A DNA stretch of 64,000 bases from Blastococcus haudaquaticus (GCF_900230285.1 NZ_OCNK01000004.1:186001-250000); one strand, 5' to 3'. Positions 27,985 through 37,636 are shown, numbered from the stretch's first letter. A program made the numbers and translations. Notes: generated from the letters alone by a model not told the origin.

Positions 27985-28695
27985 TCAGCGCCGCCGGTTC
28001 GACGGCGGCCGGAGGACGGCGAACGGGTCGGTGACCTCCAGGGCCGGGGCGGCGAAGCGGTAGAGCATGGCCGGCCGCCCCCCGGCCCGTCCCGGGGGGG
28101 CCATCTCGCCGGTCGCCTCCAGCACGCCCCGGCGCAGCAGCACCCGCTGCAGGTTGGTGGCGGTGACCTCGTAGCCGAGCGCCGCGACGTAGATGTCGCG
28201 GAGCTCGGCGATGGAGAACGCCGGCGGGGCCAGCGCGAACCCGACGTTGGTGTAGGAGAGCTTGGCCCGCAGCCGCGCCAGCGCCGACTCGACGATCGAG
28301 CCGTGGTCGAACGCCGTCCGCGGCAGGGCGCCGACGGGATGCCAGGCGGTGTCCTCGGGCAGCGTCGGGTCCAGGTCCGAGGGGATGAGCCCGAGGTACG
28401 CGGTGGCCACCGTCCTGCCGCGGGGGTCGCGGCTCGGGTCGCTGCGCGTCTCCAACTGCTCGAGGTGCGCCAGGTGCGTCACCTCGACCTTGCTGGCCAG
28501 CTGCCGCGCGACCGACGCGCCCAGCGTCTCCTCGGCCAGCAGCGGTCCGCCCGGCAACGCCCAGGTCCCCGCGAACGGGTCGTTCGCCCGCTGCCAGAGC
28601 ATCACGTGCAGCCGCGCCGCCCGGACCTGCAGCACGGCTGCGAGCGCGTGGTGCGGATAGGCGGGCCGGTCCGGCGAGGACCACACGGAAGGCAC
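27985..28695 (-). CDS. nrtR: NrtR-type Nudix-related regulator of NAD synthesis
   Basis: A 236-residue protein with a Nudix-like domain (residues about 10-150) and a C-terminal winged helix (FSIAELRDIYVAALGYEVTA, then TNLQRVLLRRGVLEATGE). NrtR regulators bind ADP-ribose or NAD-derived ligands and repress NAD genes. The Nudix box is degenerate: where hydrolases have REUxEE, here the sequence is RQLASKV, consistent with a sensor rather than an enzyme. The GTG at 28693-28695 has TAGCAT 7 bases upstream, a leaderless pattern, and is preferred over the longer ATG start. It is divergent from nadABC across a 71-base gap with a dyad operator. Confidence 0.85.
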   Translation of the reverse strand: MPSVWSSPDRPAYPHHALAAVLQVRAARLHVMLWQRANDPFAGTWALPGGPLLAEETLGASVARQLASKVEVTHLAHLEQLETRSDPSRDPRGRTVATAYLGLIPSDLDPTLPEDTAWHPVGALPRTAFDHGSIVESALARLRAKLSYTNVGFALAPPAFSIAELRDIYVAALGYEVTATNLQRVLLRRGVLEATGEMAPPGRAGGRPAMLYRFAAPALEVTDPFAVLRPPSNRRR

Positions 28696-28722
28696 GACGG
28701 GAATGCTACGGTCGCTCCGCAG

Positions 28723-28745
28723 GTTTTCGACTGTGAGTATGAAAC
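28723..28745. promoter_or_regulatory. Candidate NrtR operator between nrtR and nadA
   Basis: GTTTTCGACT-GTG-AGTATGAAAC is a 23-base dyad whose outer GTTT/AAAC and inner ACT/AGT arms match exactly. It is the most AT-rich patch of the gap. It lies 22 bases before the nadA GTG and overlaps the -35 region expected for the leaderless nrtR promoter, so it could control both directions. Confidence 0.65.
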
Positions 28746-28766
28746 CCCACTCCTCCGGAGGTCCCG

Positions 28767-29780
28767 GTGACCGCAACGCTGCCCGTCCCCACCGCCACGA
28801 GCTGGACGCCCGACCAGTGGGAGGCCTGGCGGGCCGAGGTGCACCGGCTCGCCCGGCAGCGCGACGCCGTCGTCCTGGCGCACAACTACCAGGCCCCGGA
28901 GATCCAGGACGTCGCCGACCACGTCGGTGACTCGCTCGCCCTCTCGCGGATCGCCGCGGCCAGCGACGCGTCGACGATCGTCTTCGCGGGCGTCCACTTC
29001 ATGGCCGAGACGGCGAAGATCCTCAGCCCCGAGAAGACCGTGCTGGTCCCCGACGCCGCCGCCGGGTGCTCGCTGGCCGACACCATCACCGCCGACCAGC
29101 TGCGCGCGTGGAAGGCCGAGCACCCCGGCGCCGTCGTCGTCTCCTACGTGAACACCTCCGCGGAGGTGAAGGCCGAGACCGACATCTGCTGCACGTCGTC
29201 CAACGCCGTCGAGGTGGTCGAGTCGATCCCGGCCGACCGCGAGGTGCTCTTCCTCCCCGACCAGTTCCTCGGCGCCCACGTGCAGCGGGTCACCGGCCGG
29301 GAGAACATGCGGATCTGGATGGGCGAGTGCCACGTGCACGCGGGCATCTCCCCCACCGACCTGCGCGCCAGCGTCGAGGCCGCCCCGGACGCCGAGCTCC
29401 TCGTGCACCCGGAGTGCGGCTGCGCCACCAGCGCACTCTGGATGGTCTCCGACGGCCAGCTGCCCACCGAGCGGGTGCACATCCTCTCCACCGGCGGGAT
29501 GCTCGACGAGGCCCGCCGGACGACGGCGAAGCGCGTCCTGGTCGCCACCGAGATCGGCATGCTGCACCAGCTGCGCCAGGCCAATCCGTACACGTCGTTC
29601 GAGCCGGTGAACTCCCGGGCCGCCTGCCCGTACATGAAGATGTCGACGCCGGAGAAGCTGCTCCGCGCCCTGCGGGAGGGCCGCGACGAGGTCACCGTCG
29701 ACCCCGCCGTCGCCGCCCGCGCCCGGTCCGCCGTCGAGGCGATGGTGGCCATCGGCACGCCGTCGCCGGTCGGTGAGTGA
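28767..29780 (+). CDS. nadA: Quinolinate synthase A
   Basis: Condenses iminoaspartate with dihydroxyacetone phosphate to quinolinate in de novo NAD synthesis. It is a 337-residue 4Fe-4S enzyme. Cluster cysteines are in [18 protein letters not shown] and [11 protein letters not shown]. Substrate motifs [26 protein letters not shown] and [10 protein letters not shown] are intact. The start is GTG 28767 with CCGGAGG upstream. The stop overlaps the nadB start by eight bases. It is controlled, by inference, by the divergent NrtR-type regulator through the dyad at 28723-28745. Confidence 0.96.
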   Translation: MTATLPVPTATSWTPDQWEAWRAEVHRLARQRDAVVLAHNYQAPEIQDVADHVGDSLALSRIAAASDASTIVFAGVHFMAETAKILSPEKTVLVPDAAAGCSLADTITADQLRAWKAEHPGAVVVSYVNTSAEVKAETDICCTSSNAVEVVESIPADREVLFLPDQFLGAHVQRVTGRENMRIWMGECHVHAGISPTDLRASVEAAPDAELLVHPECGCATSALWMVSDGQLPTERVHILSTGGMLDEARRTTAKRVLVATEIGMLHQLRQANPYTSFEPVNSRAACPYMKMSTPEKLLRALREGRDEVTVDPAVAARARSAVEAMVAIGTPSPVGE

Positions 29781-31449
29781 CGTGGGCGCGAGCCTGAACC
29801 GGGTCGTGCCGGCACTGCCGCTCCCGGAGGCCGGATGGACGCGGAGCACCGACGTGGTCGTCGTCGGCACCGGTGCGGCGGGGCTGATGACCGCCGTGGC
29901 GCTCGCCGATGCCGGCCGGGCGGTCACCGTGGTCACCAAGGGCGACCTGGGCGACGGCAGCACCGCCTGGGCCCAGGGCGGCCTGGCCGCCGTGCTCGGT
30001 CCGGACGACGACGCCGACCTGCACGTGCAGGACACGCTCGTCGCCGGCGCCGGGCTGTGCGACGAGGGCGCGGTGCGGACCCTCGTCGACGAGGCACCGG
30101 CGGCCATCGCCCGGCTGCGGGAGCTCGGCGCCCTGCTCGACCTCGATGCGGCGGGCCGGCCGGCGCTGACCCGCGAGGGCGGGCACAGCCGCGACCGGAT
30201 CGTGCACGCGGGCGGCGACGCGAGCGGCGCGGAGGTCACCCGGACCCTCGCGGCCGCGCTGCGAGCCCGGGGCGTCGAGGTGCTCCAGCGCACCGTCGCG
30301 CTCGACGCGCTCCGCTCGGCCGACGGTCGGGTCGTCGGCCTGCGGGTCGCCGGCGTGCAGGACGGCGCACTGGTGGACGCCGGCGACCTGCTCGCACGGG
30401 CCGTCGTCCTGGCCACGGGCGGCTACGGGCAGGTCTACGCCGCGAGCTCGAACCCGGCCGGGGCGACCGGCGACGGGCTGGCCCTCGCACTGCGGGCCGG
30501 GGCCGAGGTGGCCGACGTCGAGATGGTGCAGTTCCACCCCACCGTGCTGTGGTCGGGGCCGAACGCCGAGGGACAGCAGGCGCTGATCTCCGAGGCGGTG
30601 CGCGGCGAGGGCGCGCTCCTGGTCGACGCGGCCGGCCGCCGGATCATGCTGGGCGCCCACCCGCTGGCCGACCTCGCTCCGCGCGACGTCGTGTCGGCGA
30701 CCATCGCCGCCCACCTGCGCGCCACCGGGGACGAGCACGTGTTCCTGGACGCCTCCCACCTCGGTGCCGGGTTCGTCGCCCGCCGGTTCCCCGGCATCTC
30801 CCGGGCGTGCGCAGCCGCCGGCTTCGACCTCGGCCGCGAACCGGTCCCGGTCGCACCGGCGGCGCACTACTCGTGCGGCGGGGTGGTGGCGGACCTCGAC
30901 GGACGGACCACCGTCCCCGGTCTCCACGCCGTCGGCGAGGTCGCCTGCACCGGCATCCAGGGCGCCAACCGGTTGGCCTCGAACTCGATCACCGAGGGCC
31001 TCGTCGCGGCGCTGCGGTGCGCCGCGCTGCTGGCCGACGAGCTCCCGCCGGCCGTTGCTCCGGTTGCGGCAGTCGGCCCCACCGGCGCCATCGGCCCGGC
31101 AGCCCGCGCGGCCATCACGGCCGCGGCCACCCGGCACGCGGGGGTCGCGCGCGACGCCGACGGGCTCACCGAGCTCCTAGGGGTGCTCACCGCGCTCCCC
31201 CGGCTCGCGCCGGACGGCGTCCTGGACTGCGCTGCGGTGGAGACGACGGCGCTGCACACGGTCGCCACGCTCCTCGCGTCCGCCGCCCTGGCCCGCACCG
31301 AGAGCCGTGGGTGCCACCGACGGCTCGACCACCCCGCGACGCGGCCGGAGTGGCAGGTCCGCCTCGTGCACCGGCTCGACCGGAGCGGGCACGTGCACAC
31401 GCGGACGGACGCCGTGCGGACCCTCGCCGCCGCGCAGGTGGTCGCGTGA
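29773..31449 (+). CDS. nadB: L-aspartate oxidase
   Basis: Oxidises L-aspartate to iminoaspartate with FAD, feeding nadA. The 558-residue flavoprotein has the FAD site [19 protein letters not shown] near residue 28. [20 protein letters not shown] and [18 protein letters not shown] are family signatures, [12 protein letters not shown] contains the active-site region, and [17 protein letters not shown] with [14 protein letters not shown] follows. The C-terminal helical domain carries [12 protein letters not shown]. The GTG start at 29773 overlaps nadA, and its TGA overlaps the nadC GTG (GTGA), so nadABC are translationally coupled. Confidence 0.96.
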   Translation: MSDVGASLNRVVPALPLPEAGWTRSTDVVVVGTGAAGLMTAVALADAGRAVTVVTKGDLGDGSTAWAQGGLAAVLGPDDDADLHVQDTLVAGAGLCDEGAVRTLVDEAPAAIARLRELGALLDLDAAGRPALTREGGHSRDRIVHAGGDASGAEVTRTLAAALRARGVEVLQRTVALDALRSADGRVVGLRVAGVQDGALVDAGDLLARAVVLATGGYGQVYAASSNPAGATGDGLALALRAGAEVADVEMVQFHPTVLWSGPNAEGQQALISEAVRGEGALLVDAAGRRIMLGAHPLADLAPRDVVSATIAAHLRATGDEHVFLDASHLGAGFVARRFPGISRACAAAGFDLGREPVPVAPAAHYSCGGVVADLDGRTTVPGLHAVGEVACTGIQGANRLASNSITEGLVAALRCAALLADELPPAVAPVAAVGPTGAIGPAARAAITAAATRHAGVARDADGLTELLGVLTALPRLAPDGVLDCAAVETTALHTVATLLASAALARTESRGCHRRLDHPATRPEWQVRLVHRLDRSGHVHTRTDAVRTLAAAQVVA

Positions 31450-32342
31450 CCGGCGACGGGGTGCTGCGCCCCCAGCTGGCGGAGATGCTGACGGCGGCCG
31501 GGCTGGACCCGGCGGAGGTGGTGCGCGTCGTCCGCCGGGCCCTCGAGGAGGACCTCGCGCTCGGCCCCGACGTCACCACGAACTCGACGGTGCCGGCCGA
31601 CGCCCGGGCGACCGGTGACATCGTGTCGCGCACCCGCGGAGTGCTTGCCGGGGTGGCGGTGGCCGGGGCCGTGTTCGACCTGGTGGGCGGCCCGGAGGTC
31701 GACGTCGTCCTGTGCGCCGCCGACGGGGACGACGCCCGGCCCGGGCAGCCGGCCCTGACCGTCACCGGGCCGACCCGGTCACTGCTCACCGCGGAGCGCA
31801 CGGCGCTCAACCTGGTCAGCCACCTCTCCGGAGTGGCCACCCTGACCCGCCGCTGGGTGGCCGCCGTGGCCGGTACCGACGCCGCGATCCGCGACACCCG
31901 CAAGACCACCCCGGGGCTGCGGGCGCTGGAGAAGTACGCCGTCCGGTGCGGCGGTGGGGTCAACCACCGGATGGCGCTCGGCGACGCGGCGCTGGTGAAG
32001 GACAACCACGTGGCTGCTGCGGGCGGCATCACCGCCGCCGTCGAGGCCGTGCGGGCTTCCGCGCCGGGTATCGCGCTGGAGGTCGAGTGCGACACCCTCG
32101 ACCAGGTGCGGGAGGCCGCCGCGGCAGGGGTCGAGCTCGTCCTGCTCGACAACTTCTCGACGGCCGCCACCCGGTCCGCCGTCGAGCTGGTGCGCGGTTC
32201 CGGGGTTCGGCTGGAGGCCAGTGGCGGGCTGTCGCTGGACCGGGCCGCCGAGGTCGCCGCCACCGGCCTCCACTACCTCGCCGTCGGCGCGCTCACCCAC
32301 AGCGCGCCCGTCCTCGACCTGGGCTTCGACCTACGCGGCTAA
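31446..32342 (+). CDS. nadC: Nicotinate-nucleotide pyrophosphorylase (quinolinate phosphoribosyltransferase)
   Basis: Converts quinolinate and PRPP to nicotinate mononucleotide plus CO2. It has 298 residues. Recognisable blocks are ALEEDLALGPDVTTNSTVP, AERTALNLVSHLSGVATLTR, RDTRKTTPGLRALEKYAVRC, GGVNHRMALGDAALVKDNH and LLDNFS, together giving all basic quinolinate/PRPP contacts. The GTG start (31446-31448) overlaps the nadB stop by four bases. The 3' end overlaps the convergent membrane-protein gene by 12 bases. Confidence 0.96.
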   Translation: MTGDGVLRPQLAEMLTAAGLDPAEVVRVVRRALEEDLALGPDVTTNSTVPADARATGDIVSRTRGVLAGVAVAGAVFDLVGGPEVDVVLCAADGDDARPGQPALTVTGPTRSLLTAERTALNLVSHLSGVATLTRRWVAAVAGTDAAIRDTRKTTPGLRALEKYAVRCGGGVNHRMALGDAALVKDNHVAAAGGITAAVEAVRASAPGIALEVECDTLDQVREAAAAGVELVLLDNFSTAATRSAVELVRGSGVRLEASGGLSLDRAAEVAATGLHYLAVGALTHSAPVLDLGFDLRG

Positions 32343-32975
32343 GACGTCGGGGGCGGGGTACTGCTCCAGGAAGCGACGGGCCTGCCGCTCCTGCCGCAGG
32401 ACGAACGGGACGCTGCCGCCGATCAGCAGGACGAACACTCCGGCCATGGTCGCGTACCACCACGAGGAGAGGGCGACCGCCTGCCCGAGCCAGAACGCGG
32501 TCACGCCGAGCATGAGCGGCAGCGTCGCGCGCTGCTGGAGTGTGTTCGACGCCAGGTGCCGGGCCAGGGGGAGGCGGTCGGAACCCACGGTGACCCGCCC
32601 GCGGACGACGGCGAGGAGTTCCTTGCGCTGCTCCTTGGTCAGCACGTACAGCGGGCTGTTCCATGCCGACATCCGCCGGTTGGCACGGAGCTGCGCCACG
32701 AATCCGACGCCCGCCAGCACCAGGCCCGCCAGGGCGAGGACGACTCCGGCCACCACCTGTCCCGTCGGGACGTCGACCGGGGAGCTGGAAGCGGCGTCAT
32801 CGGCGAACCGGTACGCCAGGATGCCGATCGGCGCTCCGAGAAACAGCGATGCCCCGAGAGCGGTGAGCAGCCGTCGACGGCGGGAGCGCCGGAGCCGTCG
32901 CTCAGCCGGTTCGGTCGGCTTCCGGTCGAGCAGCGACTGCGCCTCCGACCAGCGGTTCTCGTCGTCCGTCGTCAC
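32331..32975 (-). CDS. Hypothetical four-helix membrane protein
   Basis: A 214-residue protein with no family I recognise. A basic N-terminus (ERRLRRSRRRRLL) precedes two helices (LTALGASLFLGAPIGILAY; VVAGVVLALAGLVLAGVGF). A cytoplasmic segment follows with LYVLTKEQRKELLAVVRGRV, then two more helices (LPLMLGVTAFWLGQAVAL; WYATMAGVFVLLIGGSVPF) and a short basic tail. The start is GTG 32973-32975. It overlaps the nadC 3' end by 12 bases and has no functional link visible. Confidence 0.75.
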   Translation of the reverse strand: MTTDDENRWSEAQSLLDRKPTEPAERRLRRSRRRRLLTALGASLFLGAPIGILAYRFADDAASSSPVDVPTGQVVAGVVLALAGLVLAGVGFVAQLRANRRMSAWNSPLYVLTKEQRKELLAVVRGRVTVGSDRLPLARHLASNTLQQRATLPLMLGVTAFWLGQAVALSSWWYATMAGVFVLLIGGSVPFVLRQERQARRFLEQYPAPDVLAA

Positions 32976-33047
32976 GCCCGGCAGCTTGGTCCACCACCGG
33001 CACCCGCGTCCGCTCGGTCCGGGGTCAGTCAGTCGGTCGGGTGACGG

Positions 33048-34091
33048 TCAGCGGTGGGCGGGGTGCACCCAGCCAATCGCGGGCGCCACGTGCGTCGCGA
33101 TGTTCTCCAGCAGCCGCGCGTTGTAGTCGACTCCCAGCATGTTGGGCACCGTGATCAGCAGGGTGTCGGCCTCGCGGACGGCGGCGTCCTTGGCCAACTC
33201 CTCGGCCAGCTGGTCGGGCTCACCGACGTAGCTCTTGCCGAACCGTGCGCGCACGCCCTCGAGGATGCCGACCTGGTCCTGGCTCGACCGCTCGCTGCCG
33301 AAGTAGGCGCGGTCCTCGTCGCTGACGATCGGCAGCACGCTGCGGCTGACCGAGACGCGCGGCTCGCGGTCCCAGCCGGCGTCGGCCCAGGCGGCCCGGT
33401 AGCGCGCGATCTGCTCGGCCTGCAGCTCGTCGAACGGCACACCCGTGTCCTCGACCAGCAGCGTGGAGCTCATCAGGTTCATCCCCTGCTGCGCCGTCCA
33501 CTCGGCGGTGGCGCGGGTGCCCGAACCCCACCAGATCCGCTCGCGCAGCCCGGGCGCCTGCGGCTGGATCGCCAGCCGCCCACGAGCCCCACCCGTCATG
33601 CCCGGGTCGGCGTCGACGACGGTCTGCCCCTCGAGGGCCGCCAGGAAGAGGGCGGTCTTGTCGCGGGCCAGGTCGGCGTCGGTGCTCCCGTCCGGCGGCA
33701 CGTAGCCGAACGCCTCCGAGCCGCGCAGCGCTGTCTCCGGTGAGCCCCGGCTGATGCCGAGCTGCAGCCGGCCGTCGCCGAGCAGGTCCGTCGCCGCGGC
33801 CTCCTCCGCCATGTACAGGGGGTTCTCGTAGCGCATGTCGACGACGCCCGTGCCGACCTCGATGCGGCGGGTCCGGGCGGCCATCGCGGCGAGCAGCGGG
33901 AACGGCGAGGCGAGCTGGCGGGCGAAGTGGTGCACCCGCACGTAGGCGCCGTCGATGCCGAGCTCCTCGGCGGCCACCGCCAGCTCGACGCTCTGCACCA
34001 GCGCATCTCTGCCGGTGCGCACCTGCGACCCGGGGATGGGCTGCCAGTGCCCGAAGGACAGGAACCCGATCTTCTTCTCCACCGCACTCAC
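33048..34091 (-). CDS. LLM-class flavin-dependent oxidoreductase
   Basis: A 347-residue bacterial-luciferase-like TIM barrel using FMN or F420. KKIGFLSFGHWQPIPGSQVR is followed by VELAVAAEELGIDGAYVRVHHF, SPFPLLAAMAARTRRIEVGTGVV and DLLGDGRLQLGISRGSP, all LLM signatures. ERIWWGSGTRATAEWTAQQG is the phosphate loop. The organism makes F420 (fbiC lies at 45.6 kb), so F420 use is possible, but the sequence fits the FMN-type monooxygenase subgroup equally well. The GTG start has GAGAGG upstream. It is followed by unrelated genes and is probably monocistronic. Confidence 0.87.
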   Translation of the reverse strand: MSAVEKKIGFLSFGHWQPIPGSQVRTGRDALVQSVELAVAAEELGIDGAYVRVHHFARQLASPFPLLAAMAARTRRIEVGTGVVDMRYENPLYMAEEAAATDLLGDGRLQLGISRGSPETALRGSEAFGYVPPDGSTDADLARDKTALFLAALEGQTVVDADPGMTGGARGRLAIQPQAPGLRERIWWGSGTRATAEWTAQQGMNLMSSTLLVEDTGVPFDELQAEQIARYRAAWADAGWDREPRVSVSRSVLPIVSDEDRAYFGSERSSQDQVGILEGVRARFGKSYVGEPDQLAEELAKDAAVREADTLLITVPNMLGVDYNARLLENIATHVAPAIGWVHPAHR

Positions 34092-34143
34092 CTCTCGCTC
34101 GTGTGACCGACGCAGCGCTGCGGCGGCCGCGACTGTTCCCGCG

Positions 34144-34515
34144 TCACCCGCGGGCGGGGAGCTCCTGGACGGACCAGCCGTTCCCGTCGGGATCGGTGAA
34201 GTAGACGAACGCGCCCCACGGCTGCCGGTCGACGTCCCCCACCTCCACCCCGCGGGACAGCAGTTCCGCGCGCGCCGCCTCGATGTCGGGCACGACGAGC
34301 TGCAGGCCCTGCGCCGAACCGGGCGGCGTGTCCACGAGTCCGGTCCCCAGGGCGATCGAGCAGGCCGAGCCCGGCGGCGTCAGCTGCACGAACCGGATCT
34401 CGTCGCTCACCCGGTGGTCGTGGTCGGCGACGAATCCCGCCTTGTCGACGTAGAAGGCCTTCGCGCGGTCGACGTCCGTCACCGGGACCGCCACCAGTTC
34501 GAGCTTCCAGTCCAT
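34144..34515 (-). CDS. VOC superfamily (glyoxalase/bleomycin-resistance fold) protein
   Basis: A 123-residue paired beta-alpha-beta-beta-beta protein. LELVAVPVTDVDRAKAFYVDK opens the first repeat, and GLQLVVPDIEAARAELLSRG with FVYFTDPDGNGWSVQEL the second. The ligand-binding histidine of many VOC enzymes at the start of the first strand is replaced here (LVAVPV), so metal chemistry is doubtful. The ATG at 34513-34515 has GAGGAAG upstream. It lies upstream of the LLM gene on the same strand, 52 bases away. The function is unknown. Confidence 0.82.
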   Translation of the reverse strand: MDWKLELVAVPVTDVDRAKAFYVDKAGFVADHDHRVSDEIRFVQLTPPGSACSIALGTGLVDTPPGSAQGLQLVVPDIEAARAELLSRGVEVGDVDRQPWGAFVYFTDPDGNGWSVQELPARG

Positions 34516-34826
34516 GACGACTCTTCCTCTCCGAGGGGGCTCGGCGGGGGCCGCACCCGTGGTCCGACCCTGCCCGCCCTCGGTGACACCCCATGACCGC
34601 GATGCCTGCGCAGGGGCGTCACCCACGCGGTGAGGTCGCCGACCTCGCGGTACACCGCGTGGTCGGCAGCCCTACGGCGAGGCCGACCAGGGCAGACCCG
34701 TACGACAATGTGACCGACGCACGTCGCCGCGTTGGCACAAGACGCCGAACGCGCGAGCCGAACTCACGCAACGTGACGGCATGAACACGACTCTCCGTGA
34801 TCCGGGTCCGTCACTTCCCGCCCACC
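34516..34826. other. Intergenic region before the PAS-GADEF-EAL gene
   Basis: These 311 bases separate two divergent genes. They include the VOC ribosome-binding site at the left, then sequence less GC-rich than the surroundings near 34690-34800. I see no convincing ORF, RNA or perfect long dyad; a promoter for the downstream gene is likely around 34740-34800. Confidence 0.5.
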
Positions 34827-36776
34827 ATGCGTGACCCTGTGGTGGTGACTCTTCCCGCTTCCGAGGTGCCCCGGACGCCCGCCGCTACCGGCAGTGCAGC
34901 CGGGCAGCGCATGCGGGCCATCGACACCCTGCTCGCCGACCGTGGTCAGCTGTTCCAGGCGCTGTTCCTGTCCGCGCCCATCCCCAAGGCCCTCGTCGAC
35001 CTCGACGGCCGCATCCTGGTCGGCAACCCCATGCTCTGTGCCCTCTCCGGGCGGACCGCCGAGGACCTGGCCGGCCGGCACGTCGACCTCTTCGCCCACC
35101 CCGACGACCCGCCGGTCGCCGACCTCGGCCTGGTGCCGGGCCCGAACGAGCCCGCGCACCTGGACCCGAACCTCCTGCTGGACGGCGAGCGCCGGCTGCG
35201 GCGCTCCGACGGCACGGAGCTGTGGGTCGTCCAGTCGCACGAGATCGTCCGGCACAGCAACGGCGAGGCGCAGTTCGTCGTCCTCTCCCTCGTCGACGTC
35301 ACCGACCGTCGCCGCGCCGAGGAGGACCTGGTCCGCCGCGCGTTCACCGACCCGCTCACCGGGCTGCCGAACCGCCGCGCGCTGACCGACCGCCTGCGGC
35401 ACGCCGTCGCCCTGTCCCGCCGCCGTGGGCTGCAGGTCGGCCTGGTGCACCTCAACATCGACCGCTTCAAGGCCGTCAACGACTCGCTCGGCCACGAGGC
35501 CGGCGACCTGCTGCTCAGCCAGATCGCCGACCGGCTGCGCTGGAGCACCCGCGTCGAGGACACCGCCGTGCGGCTCGGTGCCGACGAGTTCCTCGTCGTC
35601 GCCGAGGACGTCGAGGACCTCGAGGGGCTGCGCGCGCTCGCCGACCGCCTGCTGGCCGTCCTCGACGAACCGTTCATCGTCCAGGACCGCGAGATCACCC
35701 TCTCCGCCAGCGTCGGCCTCACGCTGGGCTCTGACACCACCCCCGACGACCTGCTGCGCCAGGCACAGAGCGCGCTGACCCGCGCGAAGGCCGACGGCAG
35801 CCGGGCCCGCATCGAGGTCCACGAGGGCGCGCTCACGCGCGGCGACGTGGACGCGCTGCAACTGGAGACCGACCTCAAGCACGCCCTCGACAACGAGGAG
35901 CTGCGGCTCTTCTACCAGCCGATCGTGCACCTCGCGGACGAGGCGCTGCTGGGCTACGAGGCGCTCGTGCGCTGGGAGCACCCGACCCGCGGCCTGCTGC
36001 CCCCCGCCGCCTTCCTCGACGCCGCCGAGAACAACCGGCTCACCTCCAAGCTGGGCGCCTGGGTGCTGCACCGCGCCTGCACCGACGCCGCCGCGTGGCC
36101 CGACGACCTGCGCGTCCACGTCAACGTCTCCGCCCGCCACCTCGCCGAGGAGGGCTTCAGCGAGCTGGTCGCCGACGCGCTCGCACAGTCGGGGCTGGCC
36201 CCCCACCGCCTGGAGCTGGAGATCACCGAGTCGACGGCGCTCTTCGCGGCCGAGGCCACCCTGCACTCCGTCGCCGTCGTCACCGACCAGGGCGTCACCC
36301 TGGCCCTCGACGACTTCGGCACCGGCTACTCGGCGATCACCGCCCTGCACCGGCTGCCGATCCACACCGTCAAGATCGACCGGTCCTTCGTCGCCGACGT
36401 CGTCACCGAGCCTGCCACCGCCGCGCTCGTGCAGGGCCTCCTCCAGCTCGGCCGCGGCATGGGCCTGCAGGTCATCGCCGAGGGCATCGAGGACCTCGAC
36501 CAGGCCGCATGGCTGCTCGACCACGGCTGCGCCATGGCCCAGGGCTACGCCTTCGGCCGCCCGGCCCCCCTGCCCAGCCCGGCCGAGGTGTTCATCGGCG
36601 AGATGACGGACGCCCCGGCCGAGGCCGTCGCCGGCGACCTGCTGCCCGAGGACCGGGAGATCCCCTCCGTGCCGCAGCAGCGCAGCCACCCGTCGCTGCG
36701 CGCGACCGATCTGGACGACACGGGGGCCTTCGCCACCGGCACGGTCTTCGACGAGCCCCTGGACTCGGAGGACTAG
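34827..36776 (+). CDS. PAS-GGDEF-EAL protein, degenerate cyclase and probably active c-di-GMP phosphodiesterase
   Basis: A cytoplasmic, 649-residue cyclic-di-GMP protein. The PAS domain covers about 40-160 (ALFLSAPIPKALVDLDGRIL). The GGDEF domain at about 165-330 opens DPLTGLPNRRALTDRL, but its active site reads GADEF, so cyclase activity is doubtful. The RxxD inhibitory site (RVED) five residues upstream is intact. The EAL domain (about 335-590) keeps EAL in GYEALVRWEHP, HVNVSARH, LEITEST, LALDDFGTGYS, VKIDRSF, AEGIED and QGYAFGRP. A proline/acidic tail follows. ATG 34827 is preferred; GTG 34797 is also in frame. Confidence 0.9.
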   Translation: MRDPVVVTLPASEVPRTPAATGSAAGQRMRAIDTLLADRGQLFQALFLSAPIPKALVDLDGRILVGNPMLCALSGRTAEDLAGRHVDLFAHPDDPPVADLGLVPGPNEPAHLDPNLLLDGERRLRRSDGTELWVVQSHEIVRHSNGEAQFVVLSLVDVTDRRRAEEDLVRRAFTDPLTGLPNRRALTDRLRHAVALSRRRGLQVGLVHLNIDRFKAVNDSLGHEAGDLLLSQIADRLRWSTRVEDTAVRLGADEFLVVAEDVEDLEGLRALADRLLAVLDEPFIVQDREITLSASVGLTLGSDTTPDDLLRQAQSALTRAKADGSRARIEVHEGALTRGDVDALQLETDLKHALDNEELRLFYQPIVHLADEALLGYEALVRWEHPTRGLLPPAAFLDAAENNRLTSKLGAWVLHRACTDAAAWPDDLRVHVNVSARHLAEEGFSELVADALAQSGLAPHRLELEITESTALFAAEATLHSVAVVTDQGVTLALDDFGTGYSAITALHRLPIHTVKIDRSFVADVVTEPATAALVQGLLQLGRGMGLQVIAEGIEDLDQAAWLLDHGCAMAQGYAFGRPAPLPSPAEVFIGEMTDAPAEAVAGDLLPEDREIPSVPQQRSHPSLRATDLDDTGAFATGTVFDEPLDSED

Positions 36777-36840
36777 AGGGACCTCGTCCCGCGTGATCGC
36801 CGTCATGCGCACGAAACCCCAGGTGGGCGAGGATGACGCG

Positions 36841-37626
36841 ATGCGCTCCGAGGTCGCCGCCACGCTCACGATGTCCTCCCCCGAGCCGGCGACCGCCCTG
36901 CTGCAGATCGCCGTCGCAGATCCGGCGACCGAGCAGCTGACCGTCCTCTCCGGCGGCACCGCCGTCGAGCCGGAGGAGTTCGAGGTGCACGGCGCACGCG
37001 TGCACCGGCTGCAGCTCCTGGCGGGCGACACGACGGTCACGTACTCGGCGTCGGTCGAGGAGGGTGCGGCACCGCGGAAGGTGACGCCGGCGGAGTGGGC
37101 CGAGGCCCTGCGGCCCAGCCGCTACTGCCCGTCGGACCAGCTCGAGGGCTTCGCGAGCACCGAGTTCGACCGGACGCTCCCCCGCGCCGAGCTGGTCCCG
37201 GCCGTCGCCGCGTGGGTGAACCGCCGACTGGTCTACACCGCCGGCTCGAGCCGTCCGGTGGACACCGCCGTCGACACGCTCCTGCTCGGCCAGGGCGTCT
37301 GCCGCGACTACGCGCACCTGACCATCACCCTGCTGCGGGCGCTGGAGATCCCGGCCCGGCTGGTCGCGGCATACGCGCCCGGACTGTCGCCCATGGACTT
37401 CCACGCCGTCGTGGAGGCCGACGTCGACGGCGTGTGGTCCGTCGTCGACGCGACCCGGTTGGCCCCCACCCGCTCGCTCGTGCGGATCTGCTCCGGCCGG
37501 GACGCCGCCGACACCGCGTTCCTGTCCCTGTTCGGCGGGGTGGCCCAGTTCCGGACGATGACCGTCACGGCCACGACGGACGGCCCCCTCCCCGCACCGG
37601 ACGACGCCCCGTTCCCCCTGCCCTGA
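36841..37626 (+). CDS. Transglutaminase-like (papain-fold) domain protein
   Basis: A 261-residue cytoplasmic protein with a transglutaminase-like core. The catalytic cysteine is in LLLGQGVCRDYAHLTITLLR, the histidine in SPMDFHAVVEADVDG and the aspartate in WSVVDATRLAPT. An N-terminal beta domain of about 90 residues precedes it. EIPARLVAAYAPGL is a typical strand before the histidine. It may be a peptidase or an ATP-independent ligase; the substrate is unknown. The ATG at 36841 has GCGAGGA upstream and is preferred over the GTG at 36793. Confidence 0.85.
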   Translation: MRSEVAATLTMSSPEPATALLQIAVADPATEQLTVLSGGTAVEPEEFEVHGARVHRLQLLAGDTTVTYSASVEEGAAPRKVTPAEWAEALRPSRYCPSDQLEGFASTEFDRTLPRAELVPAVAAWVNRRLVYTAGSSRPVDTAVDTLLLGQGVCRDYAHLTITLLRALEIPARLVAAYAPGLSPMDFHAVVEADVDGVWSVVDATRLAPTRSLVRICSGRDAADTAFLSLFGGVAQFRTMTVTATTDGPLPAPDDAPFPLP

Positions 37627-37636
37627 CGGCGGGCCA

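Noticed and set aside
29835-31445. Open frame running antiparallel in phase with nadB and joined to nadC
   Set aside because: The part before 31446 is an Arg/Pro/Gly-rich shadow of nadB; the protein becomes NadC-like only from the GTG at 31446.
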